From: Bremerella sp. P1
Lineage (GTDB): Bacteria > Planctomycetota > Planctomycetia > Pirellulales > Pirellulaceae
NCBI RefSeq assembly: GCF_028748185.1
Contig: NZ_CP118164.1
Location: 4,675,814-4,739,813, forward strand
Direction: 5' to 3'
DNA: 64,000 nt
Under the pieces are notes generated by a model. The model made no database searches, was not told the origin of the DNA, and worked only from the letters and a program-made list of their open reading frames with translations. A program made the translations under genes and the position numbers. Positions 8,587 through 17,888 of the stretch are shown one piece after another (the first letter of the stretch is position 1; each line of letters opens with the position of its first letter).

Positions 8587-8600
8587 GGACAACGTTGTCC
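8587..8600. promoter_or_regulatory. Perfect 14-base palindrome, operator candidate
   Basis: GGACAACGTTGTCC is a perfect dyad just behind a TATAAAA sequence (8579-8585), as for an operator overlapping the downstream edge of a -10 box. There is no matching gene start within 200 bases; korA starts 720 bases away. Confidence 0.45.
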
Positions 8601-8830
8601 GATTTGGGGTAAATTGCGGTAATTTCTCCCGGTTTTACCCAGGTTTCGCAGGTCGTCTTGTTCTACCGATTGGGGGACATTGTTAGACTATACGGTTACG
8701 CGAACCCCGAAAAATCGGCATAACCGGCAAAATTGCCTCATAAAAAAAGGGGTTACCGTCGAAATTTCAATTAGTTACGCAGTGTTGCGAGGCTATTGGA
8801 AGTTCGGAAATCCCAGAAAGATTGAAGGCG

Positions 8831-8856
8831 GATCGCTGCCAGTGATAGCAGCGATC
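8831..8856 (+). terminator. 9-bp hairpin, terminator-like
   Basis: GATCGCTGC and GCAGCGATC pair perfectly around an eight-base loop. The following sequence has only a short T run (CTTTT eight bases later), so termination is possible but weak. Confidence 0.4.
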
Positions 8857-9321
8857 AATCGGCTTTTGCCCCGAAGGCTATGAAGCACGAAGCAAAGTCC
8901 GTTCGGCCCAGGCAAGCTGACACGTTTGCAGCCCCACTAGCAACCGTCAGCATCCGGCCGCTTGAGACAGCCCCGATCCCGACGTATCGGTGGACCACCG
9001 ACTTCGTCGACTTCCTCCAGCGAACCCGATTTGCAGGCGATCCCCAGCCGATTGGTGTGAATTCGTCTGAATCGGGGAAACAGCCTCTCTCCCGCCAGCT
9101 GACTTCCCGTTTCGGGAGGATGGCAAGCCCAAATTGCGTGGCAGACATTGATAACATTTGGTTGAGTAGTAGATCACACAATTTCGAATCGTTCATGCAG
9201 AGTCTGTCAACGCACAACCAACCTGACCGAAAGCAGCGAGCCACGCGAGATTTGCCGTAAGGACGCGCTTTTCCATAATTCCCATAGAAACCCTGTTGTT
9301 GCTCGGATTGCCCGATAAACC

Positions 9322-11187
9322 ATGTCTACCACAACTGATGAAACGACTGTCGTAAAAGAGATTCAGCCCTTGGAAGAAGCGACCGTTCGCTTCTGCGGCG
9401 ACTCTGGCGACGGTATGCAATTGGCCGGTACGCAGTTCTCGAATACCTCGGCTTTGGCCGGTAACGACATTGCGACCTTCCCCGACTTCCCGGCCGAAAT
9501 CCGTGCACCGCGTGGAACGCTAGCCGGTGTGAGTGGTTTCCAGATTCACTTCGCTTCGCACGACATTTTCACCCCGGGTGAAACGGTCGACGCATTGGTT
9601 GCGATGAATCCCGCGGCTCTCAAGACCAACCTGGCCGACCTGAAGAAGAATGGCGTGCTGATCGTCAACAGCAACGCGTTCGATAAGAAAGCCCTTGGTC
9701 AGGCCGGTTACGAAGCCAACCCGATCGAAGACGATTCGCTGAGCGGATACCAGGTCTTCTCGGTTCCGATGACCAGCATGACACGCGGTGCTGTCGATGG
9801 ACTCGACCTGAGCGTGAAGGAATCGGATCGTTGCCGTAACTTCTTCGCGATGGGCCTGGTCTTCTGGCTATACGGTCGCTCGATGGAGCCGACCTTGCGA
9901 TTCATCGAAGCTAAGTTCTCGAAGTTGCCAGCCATTGCCGAAGCGAACCGCCGTGCTTTGAAGGCCGGTTACAACTTCGGCGAAACGACCGATGCGTTCC
10001 GCAGTAGCTATACGGTCGAAAAGGCCAAGCTGCCGCCAGGTACCTATCGCAACATGACCGGCAACCAGGCCTTGGCTTGGGGCCTGATTAGTGCTGCCAA
10101 GCTGAGCGAGAAGAAACTGTTCCTCGGTTCGTACCCGATCACGCCAGCGAGTGACATTCTGCACGAGCTGAGCAAGTTCAAGCATTACAACGTGCTGACC
10201 TTCCAGGCCGAAGACGAAATCGCTGCCGTCTGTGCCGCGATTGGTGCTGCCTATGGCGGCGAAATGGCACTCACCACGACCAGTGGTCCCGGCATGGCAC
10301 TCAAGGGAGAAGCCATGGGCCTGGCCATGATGCTGGAACTACCGCTGGTGATCGTTGACGTTCAGCGTGGTGGTCCGAGCACCGGTCTGCCGACTAAGAC
10401 TGAACAGGCTGACCTGTTGCAGGCCATGTTTGGCCGTAACGGTGAATCGCCGCTGCCGATCATCGCGGCTCGCAGTCCTGCCGACTGCTTCGACGTCGCC
10501 ATCGAAGCATGGCGACTTGCAACGCGATTCATGACGCCGATCGTCATCCTGACCGACGGTTACATCGCCAACGGTAGCGAACCGTGGCGGATTCCGAAGA
10601 TGGCTGATCTTCCCAAGATCGAAGTCACTCATCCTGGTCCGCGTAACGAAGATGATCCGCCGTTTTTGGCCTACGACCGAAACGAAGAACTGGCTCGTCC
10701 TTGGGCCATTCCTGGTACGCCTGGCTTGATGCACCGCGTCGGTGGTCTCGAAAAGCAGGATGGTACCGGTAACGTCAGTTACGATCCGCAAAACCACCAT
10801 CACATGGTGATGACCCGTGCCAAGAAGGTTTCCAACATTGCCGAGGCCGTTCCACCACAGGAAGTGATGGGCAGCGAAAGTGGCAAGGTGTTGGTCGTCA
10901 GCTGGGGCGGTACCTATGGTTCGTGCCGCACGGCGGTTGCTCGGCTGCAAGCCCAAGGCAAGTCGGTCAGCCACGCTCACCTGCGATACCTCAATCCATT
11001 CCCACGAAACCTGGGCGAGTTGCTTTCGAGCTTCGACAAAGTGCTGGTTCCAGAATTGAATCTGGGACAGCTGCGTCTGTTGCTTCGCGACAAGTACCTG
11101 GTCGACGCCGTCGGTCTGAACAAGGTGCAAGGGAAGCCTTTCACTACGACCGAGATCGTCGAAAAGATCGAGTCGATGTTGGACTAA
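9322..11187 (+). CDS. korA: 2-oxoacid:ferredoxin oxidoreductase, alpha subunit (gamma-alpha fusion)
   Basis: 621 residues. Seen: an N-terminal gamma-type domain (CGDSGDGMQLAGTQFS, about residues 30-45, then FPDFPAEIRAP) fused to the pyruvate-ferredoxin-oxidoreductase alpha domains (SYPITPASDILHELSK; TTTSGPGMALKGEAMG; VDVQRGGPSTGLPTKTEQ). This is the KorA arrangement of two-subunit 2-oxoglutarate (or general 2-oxoacid) synthases, which oxidatively decarboxylate a 2-oxoacid to acyl-CoA with ferredoxin as acceptor. ATG 9322. The partner beta subunit follows 98 bases downstream. Substrate choice (2-oxoglutarate or other) cannot be proven here. Confidence 0.92.
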   Translation: MSTTTDETTVVKEIQPLEEATVRFCGDSGDGMQLAGTQFSNTSALAGNDIATFPDFPAEIRAPRGTLAGVSGFQIHFASHDIFTPGETVDALVAMNPAALKTNLADLKKNGVLIVNSNAFDKKALGQAGYEANPIEDDSLSGYQVFSVPMTSMTRGAVDGLDLSVKESDRCRNFFAMGLVFWLYGRSMEPTLRFIEAKFSKLPAIAEANRRALKAGYNFGETTDAFRSSYTVEKAKLPPGTYRNMTGNQALAWGLISAAKLSEKKLFLGSYPITPASDILHELSKFKHYNVLTFQAEDEIAAVCAAIGAAYGGEMALTTTSGPGMALKGEAMGLAMMLELPLVIVDVQRGGPSTGLPTKTEQADLLQAMFGRNGESPLPIIAARSPADCFDVAIEAWRLATRFMTPIVILTDGYIANGSEPWRIPKMADLPKIEVTHPGPRNEDDPPFLAYDRNEELARPWAIPGTPGLMHRVGGLEKQDGTGNVSYDPQNHHHMVMTRAKKVSNIAEAVPPQEVMGSESGKVLVVSWGGTYGSCRTAVARLQAQGKSVSHAHLRYLNPFPRNLGELLSSFDKVLVPELNLGQLRLLLRDKYLVDAVGLNKVQGKPFTTTEIVEKIESMLD

Positions 11188-11285
11188 ATCAATAAGTCCT
11201 TGTGCCCATGCGGCGTGAAGACACACGAGCAAAACACCCCACACACTTGATTGCAAATACTCCAATGATAGAGAAAAGATCCACC

Positions 11286-12305
<1,020 letters not shown>

Positions 12306-12320
12306 AGTCCCAGGACTGCA

Positions 12321-12491
12321 ATGTATCTGCCTGCGATACTTATTGCGTTAATTGGATTTGTGTTTTATCTGACGGCGGCACTTGTGCCGCTGTCTGGTAT
12401 CTATGGCAAGCTGGTATCGGCTTTTGGGCAAGTTCTTCTGCTCATCGCACTAGCAATTGGTTTCTTCTATACGATCTGGCTGATTATCTGA
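12321..12491 (+). CDS. 56-residue small membrane protein
   Basis: ATG 12321 to TGA 12489-12491. Two hydrophobic helices (LPAILIALIGFVFYLTAAL and VLLLIALAIGFFYTIWLII) joined by a short polar hinge (SGIYGKLVSAFG). It follows korB by 15 bases, so it may be translated from the same mRNA, though the ribosome site is poor (CAGGACTG). Composition is strongly membrane-like, which is unlikely by chance. No family is recognised. Confidence 0.5.
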   Translation: MYLPAILIALIGFVFYLTAALVPLSGIYGKLVSAFGQVLLLIALAIGFFYTIWLII

Positions 12492-12675
12492 TTTCTGCCA
12501 ACGTGTAACTCTCTGTCGGTTTTAACGATTCCAACTCCGACGCGACTTTCACGCTAGCTATACCCCCGTAGCTGTCCGATAAGAGAGACAACGAACCATT
12601 CGGGCGCACCATCGCGCCACGGTCTGACGTATTTCAGACTGAAGTGATAGGCACGGAGGATAGAAGGAATTTGCC

Positions 12676-12879
12676 ATGTGGCGGTCGCTATTTTTGGCAG
12701 TTGGCATCACGTTGATCATCGTTGGGGCAGAGTGCCTGATCGTTGACTCGGCCATGATGGCCGCGGAGGGAGGCCCTAAGGCATTTACGCCTCCTGAATG
12801 GGCACCCTGGAGCATGATGGCCAGCGGAGCCATTGTCATTCTGTACAGCTTTACCATCCCGAAGCGGATGAACGGTTAA
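12676..12879 (+). CDS. 67-residue small membrane protein
   Basis: Two hydrophobic segments: LFLAVGITLIIVGAECLIV (about 5-23) and SMMASGAIVILYSFTIP (about 46-62), with a Pro/Glu-rich loop (PKAFTPPEWAPW) between, probably facing the periplasm. GGAGG and AAGGAA precede ATG 12676 at good spacing. It ends before a strong bidirectional terminator. Similar two-helix small proteins occur in planctomycetes, but I cannot name a function. Confidence 0.68.
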   Translation: MWRSLFLAVGITLIIVGAECLIVDSAMMAAEGGPKAFTPPEWAPWSMMASGAIVILYSFTIPKRMNG

Positions 12880-12922
12880 CGCGGCTCCATCGTTCGATCG
12901 AATGGAACCACGCGCATAAAAA

Positions 12923-12956
12923 ACGGCGACTGAAATTCAGTCGCCGTCGTTGTTTT
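12923..12956. terminator. Bidirectional intrinsic terminator
   Basis: ACGGCGACTGAA (12923-12934) and TTCAGTCGCCGT (12936-12947) pair perfectly. An A run lies on the left (12918-12923) and GTTGTTTTC on the right, so it can stop both the small membrane gene on plus and the coiled-coil gene on minus. Confidence 0.8.
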
Positions 12957-12977
12957 CACTTGGGATAAACGCAGGAA

Positions 12978-14642
12978 TTATCGTCCTTCACGGACCATAT
13001 CAAAGTATTCCTGAGCGTTCTCCTGGTGGTCCTTCGACAGACGCGTTTCGGTCAGAGCATCGCTGCTGAGAGACGACTCCGATTCCATGGCGGACTTGAT
13101 TTCAATCAGCGTCTGACCAGCTCGGTTCTTACCGTCGACGTAATCGACGATCACACCGCGGCCCGTCTTGGGGTCGGCACGAACTTGCGATTCGTACGAG
13201 CCGGTCTCGTTTTCTTCTTCAGGACGATCGCCTTGGCCTTGGCCCTTACCAAGGCCGTTGCCTTGTTGCTGGCCCATCTGACCCATTTGGCCCATCTGGC
13301 CCATCATTCCGTTCTTGCCGCCCTGGCAGGCTTTGCACATCTGGTTGCGAGCCATCTCCATTTGGTCCATGGCTTCGTCCAGCATTTCCAGCTCGTCCAG
13401 CTGGGCTTGAAGGTCCTGCATCTCGTTGGCCATTTGGTTCAGCTGATCAGCCGCTTGCTGCTGCTGACCGTTCTTCAGGGCATCGGAAGCCTTTGACAGT
13501 TGGTTACCCATCTGCTGCATTCGCTGCATCTGAGCGTCCTGCATGCCCATCTGGTCGAGCTGCTTTTGAAGCCGTTCCGCTTCGGCCTGGTTGCCGGCTT
13601 GTTGGGCTTGCTTGATCTGCTCCTTCAGAGCGTTCTTCGCGTTTTCGTGGGCCTTGGCGATGTCTTCCATCTTCTTGCCCATCTCTTCCAATTGCTTGGC
13701 CAACGCTTCCCGTTCTTGATCGGTGAGGTCGCCCTTGTTCAGCTTGTTCTGCAGGTTCTTCATGGCGTCCAGGGCCTTTTGCAGATCACCCTTCTGCATC
13801 GCTTTGGCCAGTTCTTCGGCGAGACCGCCCTTGAGCAGGTCCTTGAGCATCTCGAGCTTCTTTTTGAACTCTTCGCTGGAAGCCAACTCGTCGCGGCGTT
13901 TCTTCAGTTCTTTGGCCAGGTCGTTTAGTTCGAGCAAGGTTTGCTTCTGGTCAACCTTGTCCTTCTTGGCGATATCCTTGGTGCCTTCTTCCAGCTTCTT
14001 GAACAGGTCTTCCGCTTCCTTCAGACCTTTCTCTTCCGCTTTCTCTTTGCGTTCTTTGAGCTCTTTGCGAAGCTCGTCGGCCGTCTTCTTCACGACCTTG
14101 GTCTGTTCTGGATCGAGCTGAGTCGGATTGGCTTCGGCCGTGTTAGGATCCAGCACCGCATCGGGCACGAACAGGGCGATCAGCAACGCACCCACGATGA
14201 TGGCCACAGGAGCCAGCCCGTTCCAGCCGCTGCGGACTGGGAAGCGATCGTTGACGTCGATGCGTTCGACTTGCCGTGTGGCGTCTTGCATCAGGGCCTG
14301 ACCCCACTCGGTCTGCCGCGACTCGTCGTCCATCGAGAGCGAGCTGGAAACGCGTTCTTTCAGACCGAAGCGGATGTCCAGCTCGATGGCAGCCGCCAAG
14401 GCAGAAGCGTGGCTCAGGTAGGTCCAGACGATCGATGCAATCAGCCCAACCGCGGCCCCACCACCAATCCAGCTCCACATCCAGACGCTTTTATCCAGCC
14501 CCATTGGCCAGATTTTCGGCAGAATCACCGCAATGGCAGCCAGCGTCAACGTAACCGACAGGCAGATGATCAGCCTACCGACGAATTGCTGTAAGATCAT
14601 GCGCCACTGGGCTTTACGAATGTGCTTCTGAAGAGTTTCCAT
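12978..14642 (-). CDS. Membrane-anchored long coiled-coil protein with MGQ repeats
   Basis: 554 residues. Three hydrophobic segments: about 24-44 (LIICLSVTLTLAAIAVILP), about 54-74 and about 148-168 (GLAPVAIIVGALLIALFVP). Then some 270 residues of K/E/Q-rich heptad-like helix (about 178-445), a CKAC motif, the low-complexity run GQMGQMGQMGQQQG near 455-470 and a polar C-terminal domain (DPKTGRGVIVDYVDGK). ATG 14642. The topology suggests a scaffold or tether with the coiled coil on one side of the membrane. I know no defined family. Alone on its strand, ending at the shared terminator. Confidence 0.72.
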   Translation of the reverse strand: METLQKHIRKAQWRMILQQFVGRLIICLSVTLTLAAIAVILPKIWPMGLDKSVWMWSWIGGGAAVGLIASIVWTYLSHASALAAAIELDIRFGLKERVSSSLSMDDESRQTEWGQALMQDATRQVERIDVNDRFPVRSGWNGLAPVAIIVGALLIALFVPDAVLDPNTAEANPTQLDPEQTKVVKKTADELRKELKERKEKAEEKGLKEAEDLFKKLEEGTKDIAKKDKVDQKQTLLELNDLAKELKKRRDELASSEEFKKKLEMLKDLLKGGLAEELAKAMQKGDLQKALDAMKNLQNKLNKGDLTDQEREALAKQLEEMGKKMEDIAKAHENAKNALKEQIKQAQQAGNQAEAERLQKQLDQMGMQDAQMQRMQQMGNQLSKASDALKNGQQQQAADQLNQMANEMQDLQAQLDELEMLDEAMDQMEMARNQMCKACQGGKNGMMGQMGQMGQMGQQQGNGLGKGQGQGDRPEEENETGSYESQVRADPKTGRGVIVDYVDGKNRAGQTLIEIKSAMESESSLSSDALTETRLSKDHQENAQEYFDMVREGR

Positions 14643-14744
14643 GGGACCAAGTCCTTTTGATATGGACGCACGCGGGGCGGAACGACACCGGTACTTCGCT
14701 GCGTAGATCAGTTCATCGTTAAGTGTACCGGAAATCGGCCCGGA

Positions 14745-14803
14745 AATACCACTTATTTTCTCGGGAAAACGTAGTATTTAGGCGTTCAAGTTGCAGTGGT
14801 ATT
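14745..14803. repeat. Spaced 9-bp inverted repeat in a divergent intergenic region
   Basis: AATACCACT (14745-14753) and AGTGGTATT (14795-14803) are perfect inverted copies 41 bases apart, between divergent gene starts 14642 and 14924. A second inverted pair, CCGGTAC/GTACCGG, lies about 50 bases to the left. Possible looping or paired operator sites. Confidence 0.4.
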
Positions 14804-14923
14804 ACACTGGAATTTACGGGTAATATAGAAACACCGTAGTGTTGCCTACGCCTGATAAGACGAATTCGCCGGCTTGGTGGATTCTTGAGTCAGGCCCTTC
14901 AGGCAGCCTGGAAATAGCAAGTC

Positions 14924-15403
14924 ATGAGTACCCAAACGCAAACCCAAGCTCGAAAAGAAAAGAAGAGCCTGCCCAGCCCGGAAGATCGGCCCGAGACCGA
15001 TGTCGTGATTTACGACGGTCACTGCCGAATCTGTACTGGTGGTGTGCGGATTCTATATCGGCTCGATCTGGGTCGCCGACTTTCCTTCCTCTCGCTGCAT
15101 GACGCGAAGGTTGCTGAGGTCGCTCCAAATTTGACGCACGACCAGATGATGGAAGAAATGTGGGTCGTGGACGTTCAAGGACGGCAGCACAGTGGTGCTG
15201 GGGCGTTTCGGTATCTCACGCGTCGGATTGCGATGTTGTGGCCGGTGATGCCGCTGTTGCATATCCCTGGCTCGCTTCCGCTGTGGAGTTGGCTCTATCA
15301 AAAAGTTGCCGCGGCACGTTATCGATTCGGTAAGAATACCGGCGAAGACTGCGGCGACGCCTGTGCGATTCATTTTGGACCGAAGAAGAATTCGGAAACG
15401 TAG
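14924..15403 (+). CDS. DCC-family thiol-disulfide oxidoreductase-like protein (DUF393)
   Basis: 159 residues. The family signature is intact: DVVIYDGHCRICTGGVRIL with D31 and the C34-x-x-C37 pair near the start of the domain, then LSLHDAKV and a hydrophobic C-terminal half (WPVMPLLHIPGSLPLWSWLY). The CxxC suggests redox activity; the biochemical partner of DUF393 proteins is not settled. ATG 14924. The first 25 residues are a polar, charged extension. A small hypothetical gene follows 46 bases later. Confidence 0.85.
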   Translation: MSTQTQTQARKEKKSLPSPEDRPETDVVIYDGHCRICTGGVRILYRLDLGRRLSFLSLHDAKVAEVAPNLTHDQMMEEMWVVDVQGRQHSGAGAFRYLTRRIAMLWPVMPLLHIPGSLPLWSWLYQKVAAARYRFGKNTGEDCGDACAIHFGPKKNSET

Positions 15404-15449
15404 ACTCAACGCACTTTGATCGTTGGTTTCAGGAAAAGGAGTCCTGGCA

Positions 15450-15818
15450 ATGTTCGATCTCCGCAAGCACAACGCCCACGGAACTGGGAAACCGAAGTCC
15501 ATTCGACGCGCTGGTATGCAAAAGCCGACGGTCGAGACGTACCTCGAATATCAGATTGAAATCACGCAGCGACCGGCCAGCCCGATCTCGTCGCGTATTC
15601 TCTTCAGTGTCCGCGTCGACGGTGGCGAGCCTTTGCTCCAGTCATACATGACCGGCTTTCTCACCGAGAAGTCAGCCCGTGCGGCTGCCCATGCGGAAAT
15701 TCAGAAGCTGGAATACAAGTACGGCCAGAACCCCTCGCCGATCGCCAGCATTCTTTCCAGCTTGAAGCGTCAGCGAGCCGCTAAGAAGTTGCAAGAGAAG
15801 CACCGAAAAAGTGCCTAG
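15450..15818 (+). CDS. Small basic hypothetical protein
   Basis: 122 residues, very basic, no signal peptide or membrane segment. Ends in a K/R/Q-rich helix (LKRQRAAKKLQEKHRKSA) suited to nucleic-acid or ribosome contact, which is inference only. ATG 15450 has AGGAAAAGGAG about eight bases upstream; the frame is open nine codons earlier but that start lacks a ribosome site. No family recognised. Probably co-transcribed with the DCC gene. Confidence 0.65.
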   Translation: MFDLRKHNAHGTGKPKSIRRAGMQKPTVETYLEYQIEITQRPASPISSRILFSVRVDGGEPLLQSYMTGFLTEKSARAAAHAEIQKLEYKYGQNPSPIASILSSLKRQRAAKKLQEKHRKSA

Positions 15819-16090
15819 CGACTGACCTATTCCTGGGGAATGGCTCAGCCGCAGAGTAATGGCCCACCATGGCACCCCAAGGGGGGTGCTGTTATCGCTA
15901 GAGTGGGACATTTCTTTTGAGAAATAATTCATATCAATGTGCAAAATCTTTGCATCAGTTATACTTGATGGATTGATTTAAGCATTATTGCTCCCTCCTT
16001 GCACCCAACCCCACAAGGTGCATTTGTCCCCGCCCAATGCAGATCCTCTGCCTTGGAACCCTCCCTCCCACTTTCAAGGAACCCCTGCAC

Positions 16091-17176
16091 ATGAAATTCC
16101 ATCGTGCGAATGCGCGCGCATTCACCCTGGTCGAGCTGTTGGTTGTGATCGCGATTATCGGTGTGTTGATTGCCTTGCTTCTGCCGGCCGTTCAACAGGC
16201 TCGCGAAGCAGCTCGCCGAATGCAGTGCACCAACAACTTGAAGCAAATGGCGTTGGCAGTTCACAACTACGCCGACATCAACCTGGCCTTCCCGCCCAAA
16301 CGTGCTGGTACGACCCAAGGCGCGGACTGCACCGTGAAGAATGGTGCGTTCGGATCTGGCTGGATGCGTTTGCTGCCGTTCTTCGAACAGAACGCTCTCT
16401 ACGATCAATGGTCGTCCGCATCGACTTTTAACAGCACGAGCTATCCTGCCTGGGGGCCATGCCCGTGGGATGGTACCGCTGGTAACTACACGCCGTATTC
16501 GGTTCAGCTTGATTCCCTGAAGTGTCCTTCCGACGGCGATGCCAGTTCGGCGACAGGTCGTGGTGCGACGAACTACATGTTCAGCGTCGGCGACTCAATC
16601 AATAGCGGCGGTACCCGTGGCGTGAATGACGTCAACGAATCGCGTGGTATCTTCGGTAACCTGGGCGCGAAGATCACGTTCGCCAGCATCACCGACGGAA
16701 CGTCGAACACCGCGATGCTTTCCGAGCGTCTCTACGGTGGCACCAACAAGCAGTTGATTGGCCGTGGTGTTGCCTCGCCTGGCTACGATCCGATGACCGC
16801 TCCGAACGACTGCTACAACGCCGTCGATCCGAACAATCGCCGACAGTTTGATTCCTCGGCAACGGTCACCAACTGGGCTGGTCGTTACGACCACGGCTCG
16901 GCGTCGCACATCGGTTTCAATACCGTGCTTCCACCGAACGCTCCGGCATGCGGTAACGACGGCAACGACAATGCGACCGACGCCGTTTTGCCTCCTTCGA
17001 GCCAGCACCCAGGCGGCGTCCTGGTTGCCTTTGGTGACGCTTCGGTGAGCTTCGTTGCTGAAACGATCGATACCGGCAACACCGGGGCTGCTCCGGTTAA
17101 TAGCGGTCCAAGCCCCTACGGTGTTTGGGGTGCATTGGGTAGCCGAGACGGTGGCGAATCGGTTCAGATCCCGTAA
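16091..17176 (+). CDS. DUF1559 prepilin-like secreted protein
   Basis: 361 residues. The N-terminus is a type IV prepilin/pseudopilin leader: ARA followed by [16 protein letters not shown], with the conserved glutamate at +5 (E15) and a hydrophobic helix. The usual glycine before the cleavage site is replaced by alanine (A10). [17 protein letters not shown] and [17 protein letters not shown] near the C-terminus are the DUF1559 hallmarks. This family is greatly expanded in planctomycetes, function unknown. ATG 16091 has AAGGA upstream and starts the leader; an ATG 18 codons earlier is in frame but unlikely. A strong terminator follows. Confidence 0.92.
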   Translation: MKFHRANARAFTLVELLVVIAIIGVLIALLLPAVQQAREAARRMQCTNNLKQMALAVHNYADINLAFPPKRAGTTQGADCTVKNGAFGSGWMRLLPFFEQNALYDQWSSASTFNSTSYPAWGPCPWDGTAGNYTPYSVQLDSLKCPSDGDASSATGRGATNYMFSVGDSINSGGTRGVNDVNESRGIFGNLGAKITFASITDGTSNTAMLSERLYGGTNKQLIGRGVASPGYDPMTAPNDCYNAVDPNNRRQFDSSATVTNWAGRYDHGSASHIGFNTVLPPNAPACGNDGNDNATDAVLPPSSQHPGGVLVAFGDASVSFVAETIDTGNTGAAPVNSGPSPYGVWGALGSRDGGESVQIP

Positions 17177-17204
17177 GCGGGTTGCATCGACTGAAAACAG
17201 AATG

Positions 17205-17239
17205 AAAAAAGGCCTCTCGGTGAGCGAGAGGCCTTTTTT
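17205..17239. terminator. Strong bidirectional intrinsic terminator
   Basis: GGCCTCTCG (17211-17219), loop GTGAG, CGAGAGGCC (17225-17233), with six A before and six T after. It ends the DUF1559 gene and also faces the convergent lipoprotein gene. Confidence 0.9.
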
Positions 17240-17264
17240 GTTGGACCGAGTTGGGTGATTCTTC

Positions 17265-17741
17265 CTACTTCTTAACGTCAAAGTCGAAGTGGTTATCTCC
17301 GTCGGCCGTGACCGTGACTTTGAGCGGTGAAGAGGCGCTCTTGGTGTATGCTTTCGGCATAAGCTCCGATGTTTTCGGCGAAGGGACAGGACGCCCCATC
17401 TCCTGCATCTTCAGTTTCTCTTCCTCGGTCAGGCCGCTCGCGACTTCGGTCTTGCTGATCGTAACGACGTAGTCGCCCGGCAGCGCTCCGTCGCCTGCTT
17501 CATACGTGGTCAGGGTGTAGGTGCCGTCCGTCTTCGTCTTGCCGATGGCGCCTTGCGACTTGTTGACCGCATGGAATTGGATACGAGCTTCTGCGACCGG
17601 CGAGCCTGCTAACGTGACCGTTCCGGTCACCTTGGCCCGGGCAGGGCGATCGTCGGGCGGTTCGCTGTTACAGCCAAGCGACGTGGCAAGAGAGCAGGCG
17701 ACAAGAAGCAGGAGAGTCTTCGCATAAAGGTGGGAATGCAT
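17265..17741 (-). CDS. Transthyretin-like (carboxypeptidase-regulatory) lipoprotein
   Basis: 158 residues. N-terminal lipoprotein-type signal; the lipid-bearing cysteine is C24 (TSLGC) or C16 (LLVAC). Then a beta-sandwich of the carboxypeptidase-regulatory/transthyretin-like type: VTGTVTLAGSPVAEARIQF followed by TKTDGTYTLTTY and PGDYVVTISK. Such small lipoproteins often sit beside DUF1559 genes in planctomycetes, as here (convergent, 88 bases apart). Role unknown, probably envelope-associated. ATG 17741. Confidence 0.8.
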   Translation of the reverse strand: MHSHLYAKTLLLLVACSLATSLGCNSEPPDDRPARAKVTGTVTLAGSPVAEARIQFHAVNKSQGAIGKTKTDGTYTLTTYEAGDGALPGDYVVTISKTEVASGLTEEEKLKMQEMGRPVPSPKTSELMPKAYTKSASSPLKVTVTADGDNHFDFDVKK

Positions 17742-17888
17742 GGGTTTACCTCGGGAGTGCAGTAAAGGTGGGAATCCTTGGAAGGGGATTCCTCTAGTTT
17801 ACTGTGGCCGAGGCAAAAAAAGATCGCGGATGTCAAAAAAAGCGAGTTTGTTAACCGTCGCTTTCTCCAAAACCCGGGAAGCGAATCG

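Larger units (their letters stand above)
8515..9321. other. 807-base region without a convincing gene, upstream of korAB
   Basis: Longest non-coding stretch of the window. Open frames on both strands (for example 8880-9260 plus and 8855-9244 minus) overlap each other and lack good ribosome sites or recognisable protein character. The first half is AT-richer than the genes and holds a perfect 14-base palindrome, a GGGTAAA/TTTACCC pair (8607-8640) and a 9-bp hairpin at 8831. It may be a long leader, a regulatory region or an untyped RNA. Confidence 0.6.

Noticed and set aside
8880-9260. 126-codon plus-strand frame upstream of korA
   Set aside because: A similar-length frame exists on the other strand over the same bases (8855-9244), the GAAGG is only two bases from the ATG, and the translation shows no domain, signal or helix pattern. 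Left as unassigned.
12558-12857. 99-codon minus-strand frame opposite the 67-residue membrane protein
   Set aside because: The plus-strand gene has a good ribosome site and membrane character; the minus frame has neither.
13026-14594. Several long plus-strand frames inside the coiled-coil gene
   Set aside because: They are mirror images of the Lys/Glu/Gln-rich heptads on the minus strand, giving artificial Leu/Ser-rich or Phe/Leu-rich proteins.
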